Below are positions 1 to 8,331 of a DNA stretch of 16,920 nt, in pieces. The DNA comes from UBA5078 sp041175045. Lineage in GTDB: Bacteria > Pseudomonadota > Gammaproteobacteria > Pseudomonadales > Pseudohongiellaceae. Both the position numbers and the translations under genes were made by a program. Positions within the stretch are counted from its first letter, which is position 1; each line of letters starts with the position of its first letter. A model generated the notes under the pieces. The model did not search any database and had not been told where the DNA came from. It saw only the letters and a program-made list of their open reading frames with translations. Location: contig JBEDFR010000062.1 in assembly GCA_041175045.1 (NCBI GenBank), positions 1 to 16,920 on the forward strand, written 5' to 3'.

Positions 1-279
1 CAGTGTGAGATGACCTTTATCACTTGTGCCGGTGCGGCGGGCTGCACGCCTTCGCTCTCAGCCTGTCCAACCTCCGCGCGCCATGCAGTCGGCACGCGGG
101 ATTGCAGACATGCTTCTGACACTGCGACGCCATCCAGGGCGATGACCTGGGACAACCGATCACGCTGGCGGCGATGAAAAAGGGGTTGCAGTCACTGCGC
201 GATGCCGACGCCTCCGAGCGAGGCAGCGTCAAGTCAGTGTGGGCAAAGTGAGAACGAGGCAGCAACGCCAAGGCGCCCC
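1..279. other. left-edge segment without a recognisable gene
   Basis: No frame here gives a protein I recognise. A plus-strand frame is open from 120 to a TGA at 251-253 and could be the last ~43 codons of a decayed or frameshifted gene, ending in residues SVKSVWAK. It is preceded by an in-frame TGA at 117-119 and has no convincing start. A short inverted repeat, gcctc/gaggc at 210-224, lies 55 nt beyond the ribA stop but has no T-run, so it is a poor terminator candidate. The motif cgaggcagc occurs twice (219-227 and 255-263). Confidence 0.3.
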
Positions 280-876
280 TCAGTCGTCGCGGCGGGGCAT
301 GTGGCCAAGCTTGCTGGCTTTGACTGCCAGGTAGCCCTTGTTATGCGGGTTGTAACCTGTGTGAATCGGCAGGCGCTCGGCGACAGCGAAACCCAGCGCT
401 TCGACGGCACGCACTTTGCGCGGATTGTTGGTCAGCAGGCGCAGGGAGTGCACCCCGAAGTGCTCCAGCATCGGCCGCACGATAGCGTATTCACGGCCGT
501 CGGCCAGAAAGCCAAGTTGTTCATTCGCCTCTACCGTGTCCGCACCGCCATCCTGCAGGGCATAGGCGCGGATCTTGTTCAGCAGGCCGATGCCACGGCC
601 TTCCTGACGCAGGTAGAGAATCAGCCCGCGGCCCTCACGAGCGATGTGCTGCATGGCGTACTGCAGTTGCGGCCCGCAGTCGCAGCGCAGACTGAACAAG
701 GCGTCGCCCGTCAGGCACTCCGAATGAATGCGACACAGCGCCGGTTCACCATTGTCGAGATCGCCCATGGCCAGAACAATATGTTCCTTGCCGGTCTGCG
801 GATCCTCGAAACCATGGATCGTGAATTCGCCCCATTCCGTGGGCAGCTTCGCCCCGGCCACAAATTTTACAAGCAC
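280..876 (-). CDS. ribA: GTP cyclohydrolase II (RibA)
   Basis: Opens the imidazole ring of GTP to give 2,5-diamino-6-ribosylamino-4(3H)-pyrimidinone 5'-phosphate, formate and pyrophosphate, the first committed step of riboflavin synthesis; cytosolic, zinc-dependent. The 198-aa product has the full zinc signature HSECLTGD...RCDCG, with Cys54, Cys65 and Cys67, followed by the GTP-binding RQEGRGIGLLNKIRAYALQD block and the C-terminal LLTNNPRK motif. I chose the GTG at 876. It gives the same cysteine numbering as I recall for E. coli RibA, and an AGAGG lies 9 nt upstream. A GTG at 885 in the same frame would add three residues but leaves no room for a ribosome binding site. It is the last gene of the rib run, 14 nt after pgpA. 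It is probably the only active GTP cyclohydrolase II here, because the RibB protein upstream has a degenerate copy of this domain. Confidence 0.96.
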   Translation of the reverse strand: MLVKFVAGAKLPTEWGEFTIHGFEDPQTGKEHIVLAMGDLDNGEPALCRIHSECLTGDALFSLRCDCGPQLQYAMQHIAREGRGLILYLRQEGRGIGLLNKIRAYALQDGGADTVEANEQLGFLADGREYAIVRPMLEHFGVHSLRLLTNNPRKVRAVEALGFAVAERLPIHTGYNPHNKGYLAVKASKLGHMPRRDD

Positions 877-890
877 CGCATCCACCCTCT

Positions 891-1379
891 CTATGTTGAA
901 ATTGCCGCCAGCAACTGCAGGCAGACCAGCGCCATCAGTCCTGCCAGTACATCGTCGATCATCACGCCCAGCCCGCCGTCGACATTGCGATCCAGCCAGC
1001 GAATGGGCCAGGGCTTGATGATGTCGAACAGCCGGAAAAGTACAAACCCCAGCACGATCCAGATCCAGCCCGCGGGGGCCATGAACATCGTCAGCCAGTA
1101 GCCCGTGAACTCATCCCACACGATGCCGCCGTGGTCGTGTACGCCGATATCCCGTGCTGTCCTGCCACACAGCCACACGCCGAGCACGAAGCTCGCCAGC
1201 ACAAAACCCGCGTAGGCGAACGGGCTCATCGCTGGCAGCATCCAGTACAGCGCCGCGGCCATCATTGTGCCAAAGGTGCCAGGTGCCACAGGCGCAGCGC
1301 CGCTGCCGAATCCGAAAGCGACGAAGTGCACGGGATTACGCCATACCGAGCGCGGAGTCGCCGCGCAGGAGCGCGTCAT
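891..1379 (-). CDS. pgpA: phosphatidylglycerophosphatase A
   Basis: Removes the phosphate from phosphatidylglycerophosphate to make phosphatidylglycerol in the inner membrane. The 162-aa product matches PgpA along its length. GFGSGAAPVAPGTFGT lies near residues 24-39, then come hydrophobic segments, the acidic catalytic block HDHGGIVWDEF, the KPWPIRWLDRNVDGG motif, and MIDDVLAG near the C-terminus. The start ATG overlaps the thiL stop in an ATGA arrangement (1376-1379), so its translation is probably coupled to thiL. The same frame stays open upstream to 1562, but that part lies inside thiL and has no family resemblance. The gene sits between thiL and ribA as in Pseudomonas-type rib clusters, although phospholipid synthesis has no direct link to flavin synthesis. 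Confidence 0.95.
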   Translation of the reverse strand: MTRSCAATPRSVWRNPVHFVAFGFGSGAAPVAPGTFGTMMAAALYWMLPAMSPFAYAGFVLASFVLGVWLCGRTARDIGVHDHGGIVWDEFTGYWLTMFMAPAGWIWIVLGFVLFRLFDIIKPWPIRWLDRNVDGGLGVMIDDVLAGLMALVCLQLLAAIST

Positions 1380-2398
1380 GTCGGTTCTCCCGCGTTGCCA
1401 AAATGGTTGTAGCCGCGCACCTTCAGCGCCATGGGCGTTCCAGCACGGCACCATTGCAGGCTGCCGCCGGCCACAATCTCGCCAATGCGACGCACCGGCG
1501 TGCCCAGGGCCGCCAGAACCGTATGCACCGCCTGCAACTGCCGCGGCGGTGCCGTAAAGCACAATTCATAGTCATCGCCGCCACCCAGCGCCAGCTCCAG
1601 ACGGCTCTCCGGCGCCATCGCGGCACACAGGGCCTCGGACAGTGGCAACTCGTCGACATCCACCCGGGCACCGACACCGCTGGCCTGCAGGATGTGCTCC
1701 AGGTCGGACGCCAGACCATCCGACAGATCGATAGCCGCGCTGGCAAGACCACGCAAGGCCATGCCCGCATGCACTCGAGATTGAGGCATATGAAACGCTT
1801 GCACAAGAATTTCGCGCAAGGGTAACGTCAGCTCCGGCCAGGCGCCGTCACGCAACACACGCAGGCCCGCCGCCGCGTCTCCCAAGGTGCCCGTCACACA
1901 GATCGCATCCCCGACCCGCGCCCCGCTGCGACGCAATGCGGCGCCGGCCGGCACCTCGCCATGCACCTGCACACACAGACACAGCGGCCCTGCCCTGCCG
2001 GCCACTGTCGGGGCGCTGGCGGTGAGATCGCCGCCCACAAGAGGACAGTGATGTGCGGCGGCCACCCGGGCGAGGCCGGCGCTGAACCGCGCAAGCCAGT
2101 GCTCATCGCTGCGCGGCAGACTCAGCGCAAGGGTGAAGCACAGCGGCCTGGCACCCATGGCGGCCAGGTCACTCAGATTGACGAGCAAGGTACGCTGCCC
2201 CAGCTGGAACGGATCGCCATCAGGCAGAAAGTGCACGCCCTCCACCAGCATGTCCATGGAGACGGCCAACTCAAAGCCCCGGCTCGGCTGCAGCAGCGCG
2301 CAATCGTCGCCAATGGCGAGCGGCACTCCCGGCACAGCGAATGACAGCTCGGGACGGCTGAAGTAGCGGCGGATGATGTCGAATTCGTCAGATGCCAC
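1376..2398 (-). CDS. thiL: thiamine-monophosphate kinase
   Basis: Phosphorylates thiamine monophosphate with ATP to give thiamine pyrophosphate, the last step of thiamine cofactor synthesis; cytosolic. The 340-aa product has the PurM-like fold signatures: AIGDDCALL near residue 28, SMDMLVEGVHFLPD, VNLSDLAAMGA, VGGDLT, GDAICVTGTLGD, the metal/nucleotide motif AIDLSDGLASDL, and GGGDDYELCFT. It ends in a GYNHF motif like E. coli ThiL. It starts with GTG at 2398: residues VASDEFDIIRRYF align directly with the E. coli N-terminus. No strong ribosome binding site is visible. It lies 60 nt after nusB, one of the larger gaps in the run, and overlaps pgpA by 4 nt. Confidence 0.96.
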   Translation of the reverse strand: MASDEFDIIRRYFSRPELSFAVPGVPLAIGDDCALLQPSRGFELAVSMDMLVEGVHFLPDGDPFQLGQRTLLVNLSDLAAMGARPLCFTLALSLPRSDEHWLARFSAGLARVAAAHHCPLVGGDLTASAPTVAGRAGPLCLCVQVHGEVPAGAALRRSGARVGDAICVTGTLGDAAAGLRVLRDGAWPELTLPLREILVQAFHMPQSRVHAGMALRGLASAAIDLSDGLASDLEHILQASGVGARVDVDELPLSEALCAAMAPESRLELALGGGDDYELCFTAPPRQLQAVHTVLAALGTPVRRIGEIVAGGSLQWCRAGTPMALKVRGYNHFGNAGEPT

Positions 2399-2458
2399 GT
2401 AGGCGTGCCTCGGTGCCCGTCCATGCGGGTCTCTGGGCAGTGCCGGGGTGCCCGGCGT

Positions 2459-2941
2459 TCAGATCTCGAGGGTGCGGATGCTGCGGGCCGCACGGTCGAG
2501 GATGCCATTGATATAACGGTGTCCATCTGTGGCCCCGAAGACCTTGGCCAGTTCCACGCATTCGTTGATCACGACCTTGTAGGGCACTTCCCGGCGATGC
2601 AGCAGTTCGAACATGCCGAAGCGCAACACCGAGAGTTCTACCGGGTCGAGCGCACTCATCTCGCGATCGAGGAGGGGGGTAATGGCAGCGTCCAGCTCTT
2701 CTACTTGAGCGACGGTGGCCGGAAACACCTCGTGGAAGTAGACCCAGTCGATCCTGCCCTGATAGTAGCCGCGGAACTCCGCCTGGATCTCATGCACCGG
2801 CGCACCGGCCAGCTGCCACTGATACAGGGCCTGCAGCACCATGCGCCGCGCCTTCTGCCGGTCGGACAATTTCTTCTTCGGCCCTTCTTCCGCCAGCACA
2901 GGAGGGCGTGCCGACTGCTCGGGCGCTGCGCTTGTCTTCAT
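2459..2941 (-). CDS. nusB: transcription antitermination factor NusB
   Basis: All-helical RNA-binding protein that pairs with NusE (S10) at boxA sequences to form antitermination complexes on rRNA operons. The 160-aa product begins with a ~24-residue charged, disordered extension. The NusB core follows: KARRMVLQALYQWQLAG at its start, an insert FRGYYQGRIDWVYF, and DREMSALDPVELSVLRFGMFE; then EVPYKVVINECVELAKVFG and the conserved C-terminal HRYINGILDRAAR. The ATG at 2941 overlaps the ribH stop as ATGA. The frame stays open upstream to 3124 inside ribH, but that stretch is not NusB-like. Pairing of nusB with ribH is common in proteobacteria. Confidence 0.96.
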   Translation of the reverse strand: MKTSAAPEQSARPPVLAEEGPKKKLSDRQKARRMVLQALYQWQLAGAPVHEIQAEFRGYYQGRIDWVYFHEVFPATVAQVEELDAAITPLLDREMSALDPVELSVLRFGMFELLHRREVPYKVVINECVELAKVFGATDGHRYINGILDRAARSIRTLEI

Positions 2942-3417
2942 CGGGCGATCAGCTTGCGGATGACACTGACCATTTCCAGCGCGCTCAGGGCGGCTTCGGA
3001 GCCCTTGTTGCCGGCCTTGGTGCCGGCACGCTCGATGGCCTGCTCGATGGTATCCACAGTCAGCACACCAAAGGCCACCGGAATCTGGCTTTCCAGGCTC
3101 ACGACACTGAGGCCCTTCACGCATTCTCCGGCCACATACTCGAAGTGCGGGGTGCCGCCTCGAATCACGGCGCCCAGGGCGATGACTGCGTCGAACTTGC
3201 CGCTCGCCAGCACGTGGCGGGTGAGCACAGGCAGCTCCCAGGCGCCGGGCGCACGTACCAGCGTGACATCGGCGTCCTTCACCCCATGACGGCGCAGCGT
3301 GTCGAGTGCACCCTCGACCAGCTTGTCGACGACAAAGCTGTTGAAGCGGGCCACCACCAGGGCGTAACGCGCGGAGGCGCCCTGGAAATCTCCTTCGATG
3401 ATCTTGATCGTGCTCAT
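2938..3417 (-). CDS. ribH: 6,7-dimethyl-8-ribityllumazine synthase
   Basis: Condenses 3,4-dihydroxy-2-butanone 4-phosphate (from RibB) with the ribitylamino-pyrimidinedione (from the RibA/RibD branch) to give lumazine, the direct precursor of riboflavin. The 159-aa length is typical of the icosahedral type. Visible motifs are VVARFNSFV near residue 21, VRAPGAWELPV, and GAVIRGGTPHFEYVAGE with the catalytic His near residue 91, then SVVSLESQIPVAFGVLT. AAGGTG precedes the ATG by 8 nt. It lies 48 nt after the RibB protein gene and overlaps nusB by 4 nt. Confidence 0.97.
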   Translation of the reverse strand: MSTIKIIEGDFQGASARYALVVARFNSFVVDKLVEGALDTLRRHGVKDADVTLVRAPGAWELPVLTRHVLASGKFDAVIALGAVIRGGTPHFEYVAGECVKGLSVVSLESQIPVAFGVLTVDTIEQAIERAGTKAGNKGSEAALSALEMVSVIRKLIAR

Positions 3418-3465
3418 GGGGTATTCACCTTGTGCTTGTTCAGGGTTCGCTCGCTGGCGAGTGGC

Positions 3466-4611
3466 TCAGGGCGCAGTCGCAGCGGTCGAGGGTTGAAAAT
3501 TCTCGTCATAGGGCACGAACTCCACCACCTCCAGGTCGAAGCCGGAGATGGCATGGAAGCGGGCCGGGTAACTCAACAGGCGCATCTTCCCGACGCCCAG
3601 GTCGCGCAGGATCTGCGAGCCCGTGCCGATGGTCAGGTCATTGCCCTTGCGGTTGACGCGCCGCGCACCGCTGTCCGTGCCGAAGGCCTTGTCCAGCGTC
3701 GTGCCGATGTCCTCGGCATACTCATCGCCGGATAGTAACACAGCCACCCCGCGGCCTTCCCGGGCAATGCGCTCCAGCGCAGCACTGAAGGACCAGCTCG
3801 GCCATGCCGGATTCACCACATCGCAGACATCACGCAGCGTGTTGGCGATGTGCACTCGCACCAGCGTCGGCTGGTCCGGGGTAACGCTGCCCAGGGTGAA
3901 GGCCAGATGCGGCCCGCCCAGGATGGTGTCTGTGAAGGTGTGCATGAGGAACTCGCCGTGTTCGGTCTGCACGACACGCGAGGCCTTGCGCGTCACGGTA
4001 CGCTCGTTGGCGATGCGGTAGTGGATCAGATCGACGATGGTGCCGATCTTCAGGCCGTGCTTCTGCGCGAAGACTTCAAGGTCGGGCCGCCGGGCCATGG
4101 TGCCGTCCTCGTTCATGATCTCGACGATGGCGGCTGCGGGCGTGAAGCCGGCCAGACGGGCGAGGTCACAGCCGGCCTCGGTGTGACCGGCACGCTGCAG
4201 CACGCCGCCCGGCTGGGCCATGATGGGAAACACATGGCCGGGCTGCACGATGTCCTCGGGACGGGTGTCGCGGGCAACCGCCACCTGGATGGTCCGGGCA
4301 CGATCGGCAGCGGAGATTCCGGTGGTCACGCCCGTGGCGGCCTCGATGGAAGCCGTGAAGTTGGTGTGAAACTGGGTCTTGTTCCTGTTCACCATGGGGC
4401 CGAGATTCAGGTACTCGCAGCGCTCCCGACTCAGGGTCAGGCAGATCAGCCCGCGTGCATGCGTGGCCATGAAATTGATGTCCTCGGTGCGCACGCGTTC
4501 GGCGGCAATCACCAGATCGCCTTCGTTCTCGCGATCCTCGTCATCCATGAGGATGACCATGCGGCCCTGGCGGATGTCTTCGATGATCTCTTCTACGGTG
4601 TTCAGTTTCAT
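3466..4611 (-). CDS. ribBA: 3,4-dihydroxy-2-butanone-4-phosphate synthase with degenerate GTP cyclohydrolase II domain (RibBX type)
   Basis: The N-terminal ~200 residues of this 381-aa protein are a complete RibB domain that makes 3,4-dihydroxy-2-butanone 4-phosphate from ribulose 5-phosphate. They contain MDDEDRENEGDLVIAAE, TGVTTGISAADR, GHVFPIMAQPGGVLQRAGHTE and AIVEIMNEDG. From about residue 206 the sequence follows the RibA fold but the active site is gone. Where RibA has the Cys-x10-Cys-x-Cys zinc site, this protein reads RVHIANTLRDVCDVV. Where RibA has RQEGRGIGL it reads LSGDEYAED. The second domain therefore probably lacks cyclohydrolase activity, as proposed for RibBX proteins of other proteobacteria, and may have a regulatory or structural role. 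An intact ribA sits in the same run. The start ATG directly follows the ribE stop (TAA|ATG, no gap). Automatic annotation may call it bifunctional RibBA. Confidence 0.93.
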   Translation of the reverse strand: MKLNTVEEIIEDIRQGRMVILMDDEDRENEGDLVIAAERVRTEDINFMATHARGLICLTLSRERCEYLNLGPMVNRNKTQFHTNFTASIEAATGVTTGISAADRARTIQVAVARDTRPEDIVQPGHVFPIMAQPGGVLQRAGHTEAGCDLARLAGFTPAAAIVEIMNEDGTMARRPDLEVFAQKHGLKIGTIVDLIHYRIANERTVTRKASRVVQTEHGEFLMHTFTDTILGGPHLAFTLGSVTPDQPTLVRVHIANTLRDVCDVVNPAWPSWSFSAALERIAREGRGVAVLLSGDEYAEDIGTTLDKAFGTDSGARRVNRKGNDLTIGTGSQILRDLGVGKMRLLSYPARFHAISGFDLEVVEFVPYDENFQPSTAATAP

Positions 4612-5277
4612 TTACAGGAATCCCTGGTCTGCGAGAAAGGCGCGGGTGAGTGTGCCCGCCTTGCTGTCGTGTTCATCGGCCGCGTGCTCGCCCTGCATCA
4701 GGCGTTCCAGATAGCGCGCGATCAGGTCCACCTCCAGGTTCACCATCCGGCCCTCGCGGTAGTCCTGAACGATGGTCTGGGCCTGGGTGTGAGGAATCAC
4801 GTTGATGCTGAAGGTGGCGCCGTTGACGGTGTTCACGGTCAGGCTGGTGCCGTCGATGCAGATCGAGCCCTTCTGGGCGATGTAGCGGGCCAGCGCGGCG
4901 GGCGCGCGAAAATCCATGCGGATGCTGGCGCCATCGGGCCGACGCGCAAGCAATTCCCCCACACCGTCCACATGGCCGCTGACGATATGGCCGCCCAGCC
5001 GTTTCACCGGCGTGAGCGCCTTTTCCAGATTCACGCGACTGCCTGCCTGCAGACTGTGCAGGGTCGTGAGCTGCATGGTTTCGTTGGAGACGTCGGCGTC
5101 GAAGCTGTGGGGGCCGAGTCGCGTGACAGTCAGGCACACGCCGTTCACCGCGATGCTGTCGCCGAGCTTCACGTCGGCGAAATCCAGCGTTTCGCTGCGC
5201 ACGCGCAGACGCCATTCGCCACCCTGTAGTTGCAGGGAATCCACGCTACCCAGTGCTTCAATGATGCCAGTAAACAT
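4612..5277 (-). CDS. ribE: riboflavin synthase, alpha subunit type
   Basis: Converts two lumazine molecules to riboflavin plus the pyrimidinedione substrate of RibH. The 221-aa product has the two lumazine-binding repeats expected for the trimeric enzyme. Repeat 1 starts MFTGIIEALGSV and contains DSIAVNGVCLTVT and DVSNETM. Repeat 2 contains HIVSGHVDGVGEL, KGSICIDGTSLTVNTV and FSINVIPHT. The ATG at 5277 is the family start. A TTG two codons upstream in frame has no support. AGGG lies 11 nt upstream. The gene lies 13 nt after ribD and abuts the RibB protein gene. The symbol is ribC in E. coli usage. Confidence 0.97.
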   Translation of the reverse strand: MFTGIIEALGSVDSLQLQGGEWRLRVRSETLDFADVKLGDSIAVNGVCLTVTRLGPHSFDADVSNETMQLTTLHSLQAGSRVNLEKALTPVKRLGGHIVSGHVDGVGELLARRPDGASIRMDFRAPAALARYIAQKGSICIDGTSLTVNTVNGATFSINVIPHTQAQTIVQDYREGRMVNLEVDLIARYLERLMQGEHAADEHDSKAGTLTRAFLADQGFL

Positions 5278-5290
5278 ATGCAAGTCTGCC

Positions 5291-6391
5291 CTAGTGTGAA
5301 TGCAGTCGGGCGGTCACGCGCAGATCAGCGTCAATGACCGTCACGTCCGTGATGTGCAGGGCGATCTGGTCGGCCATGTGCTGCAGCCCGCTCAGGCGCA
5401 ACAGGGGCATCGCATCGCTGCCAAGGAATTTCGCGCCAATGTAGAGGATCACTTCGTCCACGAGCCCGGCCTGCACCATGGCGCCGCTCAGGGTCGGGCC
5501 GGCCTCCAGCAGGACCTCATTGCACTGGTAGTCCTGTGCCAGGCTCTGCATGGCTGCCCGCAAATCCACGCGCTCATTGGCTCCGGCAGCCAGCTGACGC
5601 ACCTCGGCACCTGCCAGCGGCCGGCCGCTGCAGGTGGTAAAGACCAGTACCTCGCCTGGAAGCTGCAGCACGCGCGCCGTCACCGGCGTGCGCAGCGCGG
5701 AGTCGAGAATCACGCGGCGCGGCTGGCGCAGCACGGCAGGTGCCGCGGCGGCACCCTGCGCGTCCACGCGAACATTGAGCGCGGGATCATCCTGCAGCAC
5801 CGTGTTCACGCCGGTGACGACGGCACAGGACTCGGCGCGCAGGCGCTGCACATCGGCACGAGCGGCGGGCCCGGTGATCCATTGACTCTCGCCCGAGGCC
5901 ATGGCGGTGCGACCGTCCAGGCTCATGGCCAGCTTGCAGCGCACGAAGGGCAGACCCTGTTCCATGCGCTTGATGAAGCCGCGGTTGAGCTGGCGCGCCT
6001 GAGCCTCGAGCAGCGGGCCGCTGACCTTGACGCCTGCCGCACGCAGCGCCTGGACGCCCTTGCCCGCCACCAGCGGATTCGGATCAGGCATGGCATACAC
6101 CACCTCGGCGACCCCGGCGGCAATCAGCGCCTGAGTGCAGGGCGGCGTGCGCCCGAAGTGACAGCAGGGCTCCAGCGACACATAGGCCGTGGCGCCCCGC
6201 GCCAGTTCTCCCGCAGCCAGCAGGGCATTGACCTCGGCATGGTGTTCGCCCGGCATCTCGTGCAAGCCCACGCCCACAATCTCGCCGTCGCGCACGAGCA
6301 CGCAGCCCACACGCGGATTCGGCGAGGTGGAAGACACTTTCGCCGCCGCCTCGAAGGCGAGGGTCATGTAGTCGTCAAGCTGCTTGCTCAT
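5291..6391 (-). CDS. ribD: bifunctional diaminohydroxyphosphoribosylaminopyrimidine deaminase / 5-amino-6-(5-phosphoribosylamino)uracil reductase
   Basis: Carries out the second and third steps of the pyrimidine branch of riboflavin synthesis: deamination, then NADPH-dependent reduction of the ribose. The 366-aa product has a cytidine deaminase-like domain (residues 1 to ~145). Its zinc ligands lie in GEHHAEVNALL (His51, with catalytic Glu53) and EPCCHFGRTPPC (Cys76, Cys85). The reductase domain follows: PFVRCKLAMSLDGRTAM, SQWITG, RAESCAVVTGVNTVLQDDPALNVR and, near the C-terminus, EAGPTLSGAMVQAGLVDE. The ATG at 6391 gives MSKQLDDYMTLAFEAA, the usual N-terminus. The frame runs open upstream into nrdR without homology. 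It lies 17 nt after nrdR. Confidence 0.97.
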   Translation of the reverse strand: MSKQLDDYMTLAFEAAAKVSSTSPNPRVGCVLVRDGEIVGVGLHEMPGEHHAEVNALLAAGELARGATAYVSLEPCCHFGRTPPCTQALIAAGVAEVVYAMPDPNPLVAGKGVQALRAAGVKVSGPLLEAQARQLNRGFIKRMEQGLPFVRCKLAMSLDGRTAMASGESQWITGPAARADVQRLRAESCAVVTGVNTVLQDDPALNVRVDAQGAAAAPAVLRQPRRVILDSALRTPVTARVLQLPGEVLVFTTCSGRPLAGAEVRQLAAGANERVDLRAAMQSLAQDYQCNEVLLEAGPTLSGAMVQAGLVDEVILYIGAKFLGSDAMPLLRLSGLQHMADQIALHITDVTVIDADLRVTARLHSH

Positions 6392-6408
6392 CTCGGAAGT
6401 CCGGACAC

Positions 6409-6864
6409 TCAGTTGTCGTTGGCCAGACGGTCGATCTCGGCGCGAAATTCGTTCAGATCCTTGAAACTGCGGTAGACCGAGGCAAAGCGCACATAGGCCA
6501 CTTCGTCCAGCTGTCGCAGCTCCTGCATCACCTGCTCGCCGACGATGCGCGAAGGCACTTCGCGCTCGCCGGTGGCCCGCAGATGGTTCTTGATGCGATT
6601 GATGGCCTCGTCCACCTTCTCGATGCTCACCGGCCGTTTTTCCAGTGCCTTGAGCAGGCCGGCATGCAGCTTGTTCTCGTCGAAGGGCTCGCGGTTGCCG
6701 TTCTGCTTGATGATGCGGGGCATCACCAGTTCCGCCGTCTCGTAGGTGGTGAAACGTTCGGCGCAGGTAATGCACTCGCGCCGACGACGCACCTGGTTGC
6801 CTTCAGCCACCAGACGCGAGTCGATCACCTTGGTATCCAGGGCGTTGCAGAACGGACACTGCAT
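6409..6864 (-). CDS. nrdR: transcriptional repressor NrdR
   Basis: ATP/dATP-sensing repressor of ribonucleotide reductase genes. The 151-aa product has the N-terminal four-cysteine zinc ribbon (Cys3, Cys6, Cys31, Cys34; MQCPFC...RECITC) with the basic DNA-contacting stretch QVRRRRE. An ATP-cone domain follows from about residue 49 (VMPRIIKQNGNREPFDENKL to FASVYRSFKDLNEF). Length and motifs are standard. GGAG precedes the ATG by 7 nt. It lies 24 nt after glyA, close enough for co-transcription, and is the usual first gene of the rib cluster in gammaproteobacteria. Its targets (NrdR boxes before nrd operons) are not in this window. Confidence 0.97.
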   Translation of the reverse strand: MQCPFCNALDTKVIDSRLVAEGNQVRRRRECITCAERFTTYETAELVMPRIIKQNGNREPFDENKLHAGLLKALEKRPVSIEKVDEAINRIKNHLRATGEREVPSRIVGEQVMQELRQLDEVAYVRFASVYRSFKDLNEFRAEIDRLANDN

Positions 6865-6888
6865 GGAGGGCTCCGGGCCGCAGCCGTG

Positions 6889-8145
<1,257 letters not shown>

Positions 8146-8184
8146 GCAGTTCCCCCAGGGGTGGTCAAGTTTCAATTGCGCGGC

Positions 8185-8190
8185 ATTTTA
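8185..8190 (-). promoter_or_regulatory. possible -10 element of glyA
   Basis: TAAAAT on the minus strand, 39 nt before the glyA start. No good -35 hexamer stands 16-18 nt upstream, so this is weak. No PurR- or MetR-like palindrome was evident in the glyA-ettA gap. Confidence 0.2.
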
Positions 8191-8287
8191 CTGCATGCGG
8201 CTGCTGCCGGCACTCAGAAAGTGCTCAATGTCCCGATCGCCCTGCTCGCGCAGCAGAGACTGACTGGATCACGGCAGCACCTGCCTG

Positions 8288-8296
8288 TGCCATAAT
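8288..8296 (+). promoter_or_regulatory. possible extended -10 promoter of ettA
   Basis: TGcCATAAT, an extended -10 pattern (TGn followed by a five-of-six match to TATAAT), lies 35 nt before the ettA start. No clear -35 hexamer is visible, which extended -10 promoters can tolerate. AGGA at 8 nt before the ATG serves as the ribosome binding site. Confidence 0.4.
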
Positions 8297-8331
8297 GCGG
8301 CCCGCCTCAACCCCAGCTCAGGACTACTTCA

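Noticed and set aside
891..1562. Longer N-terminus for pgpA starting at 1562
   Set aside because: The extra 61 codons lie wholly within thiL and do not resemble PgpA; the ATGA overlap at 1376-1379 gives the expected start.
3418..3465. FMN riboswitch between the RibB protein gene and ribH
   Set aside because: The AGGTGAATACCCC stretch caught the eye, but the gap is only 48 nt and the conserved RFN element helices are absent. No FMN element was found elsewhere in the run either.
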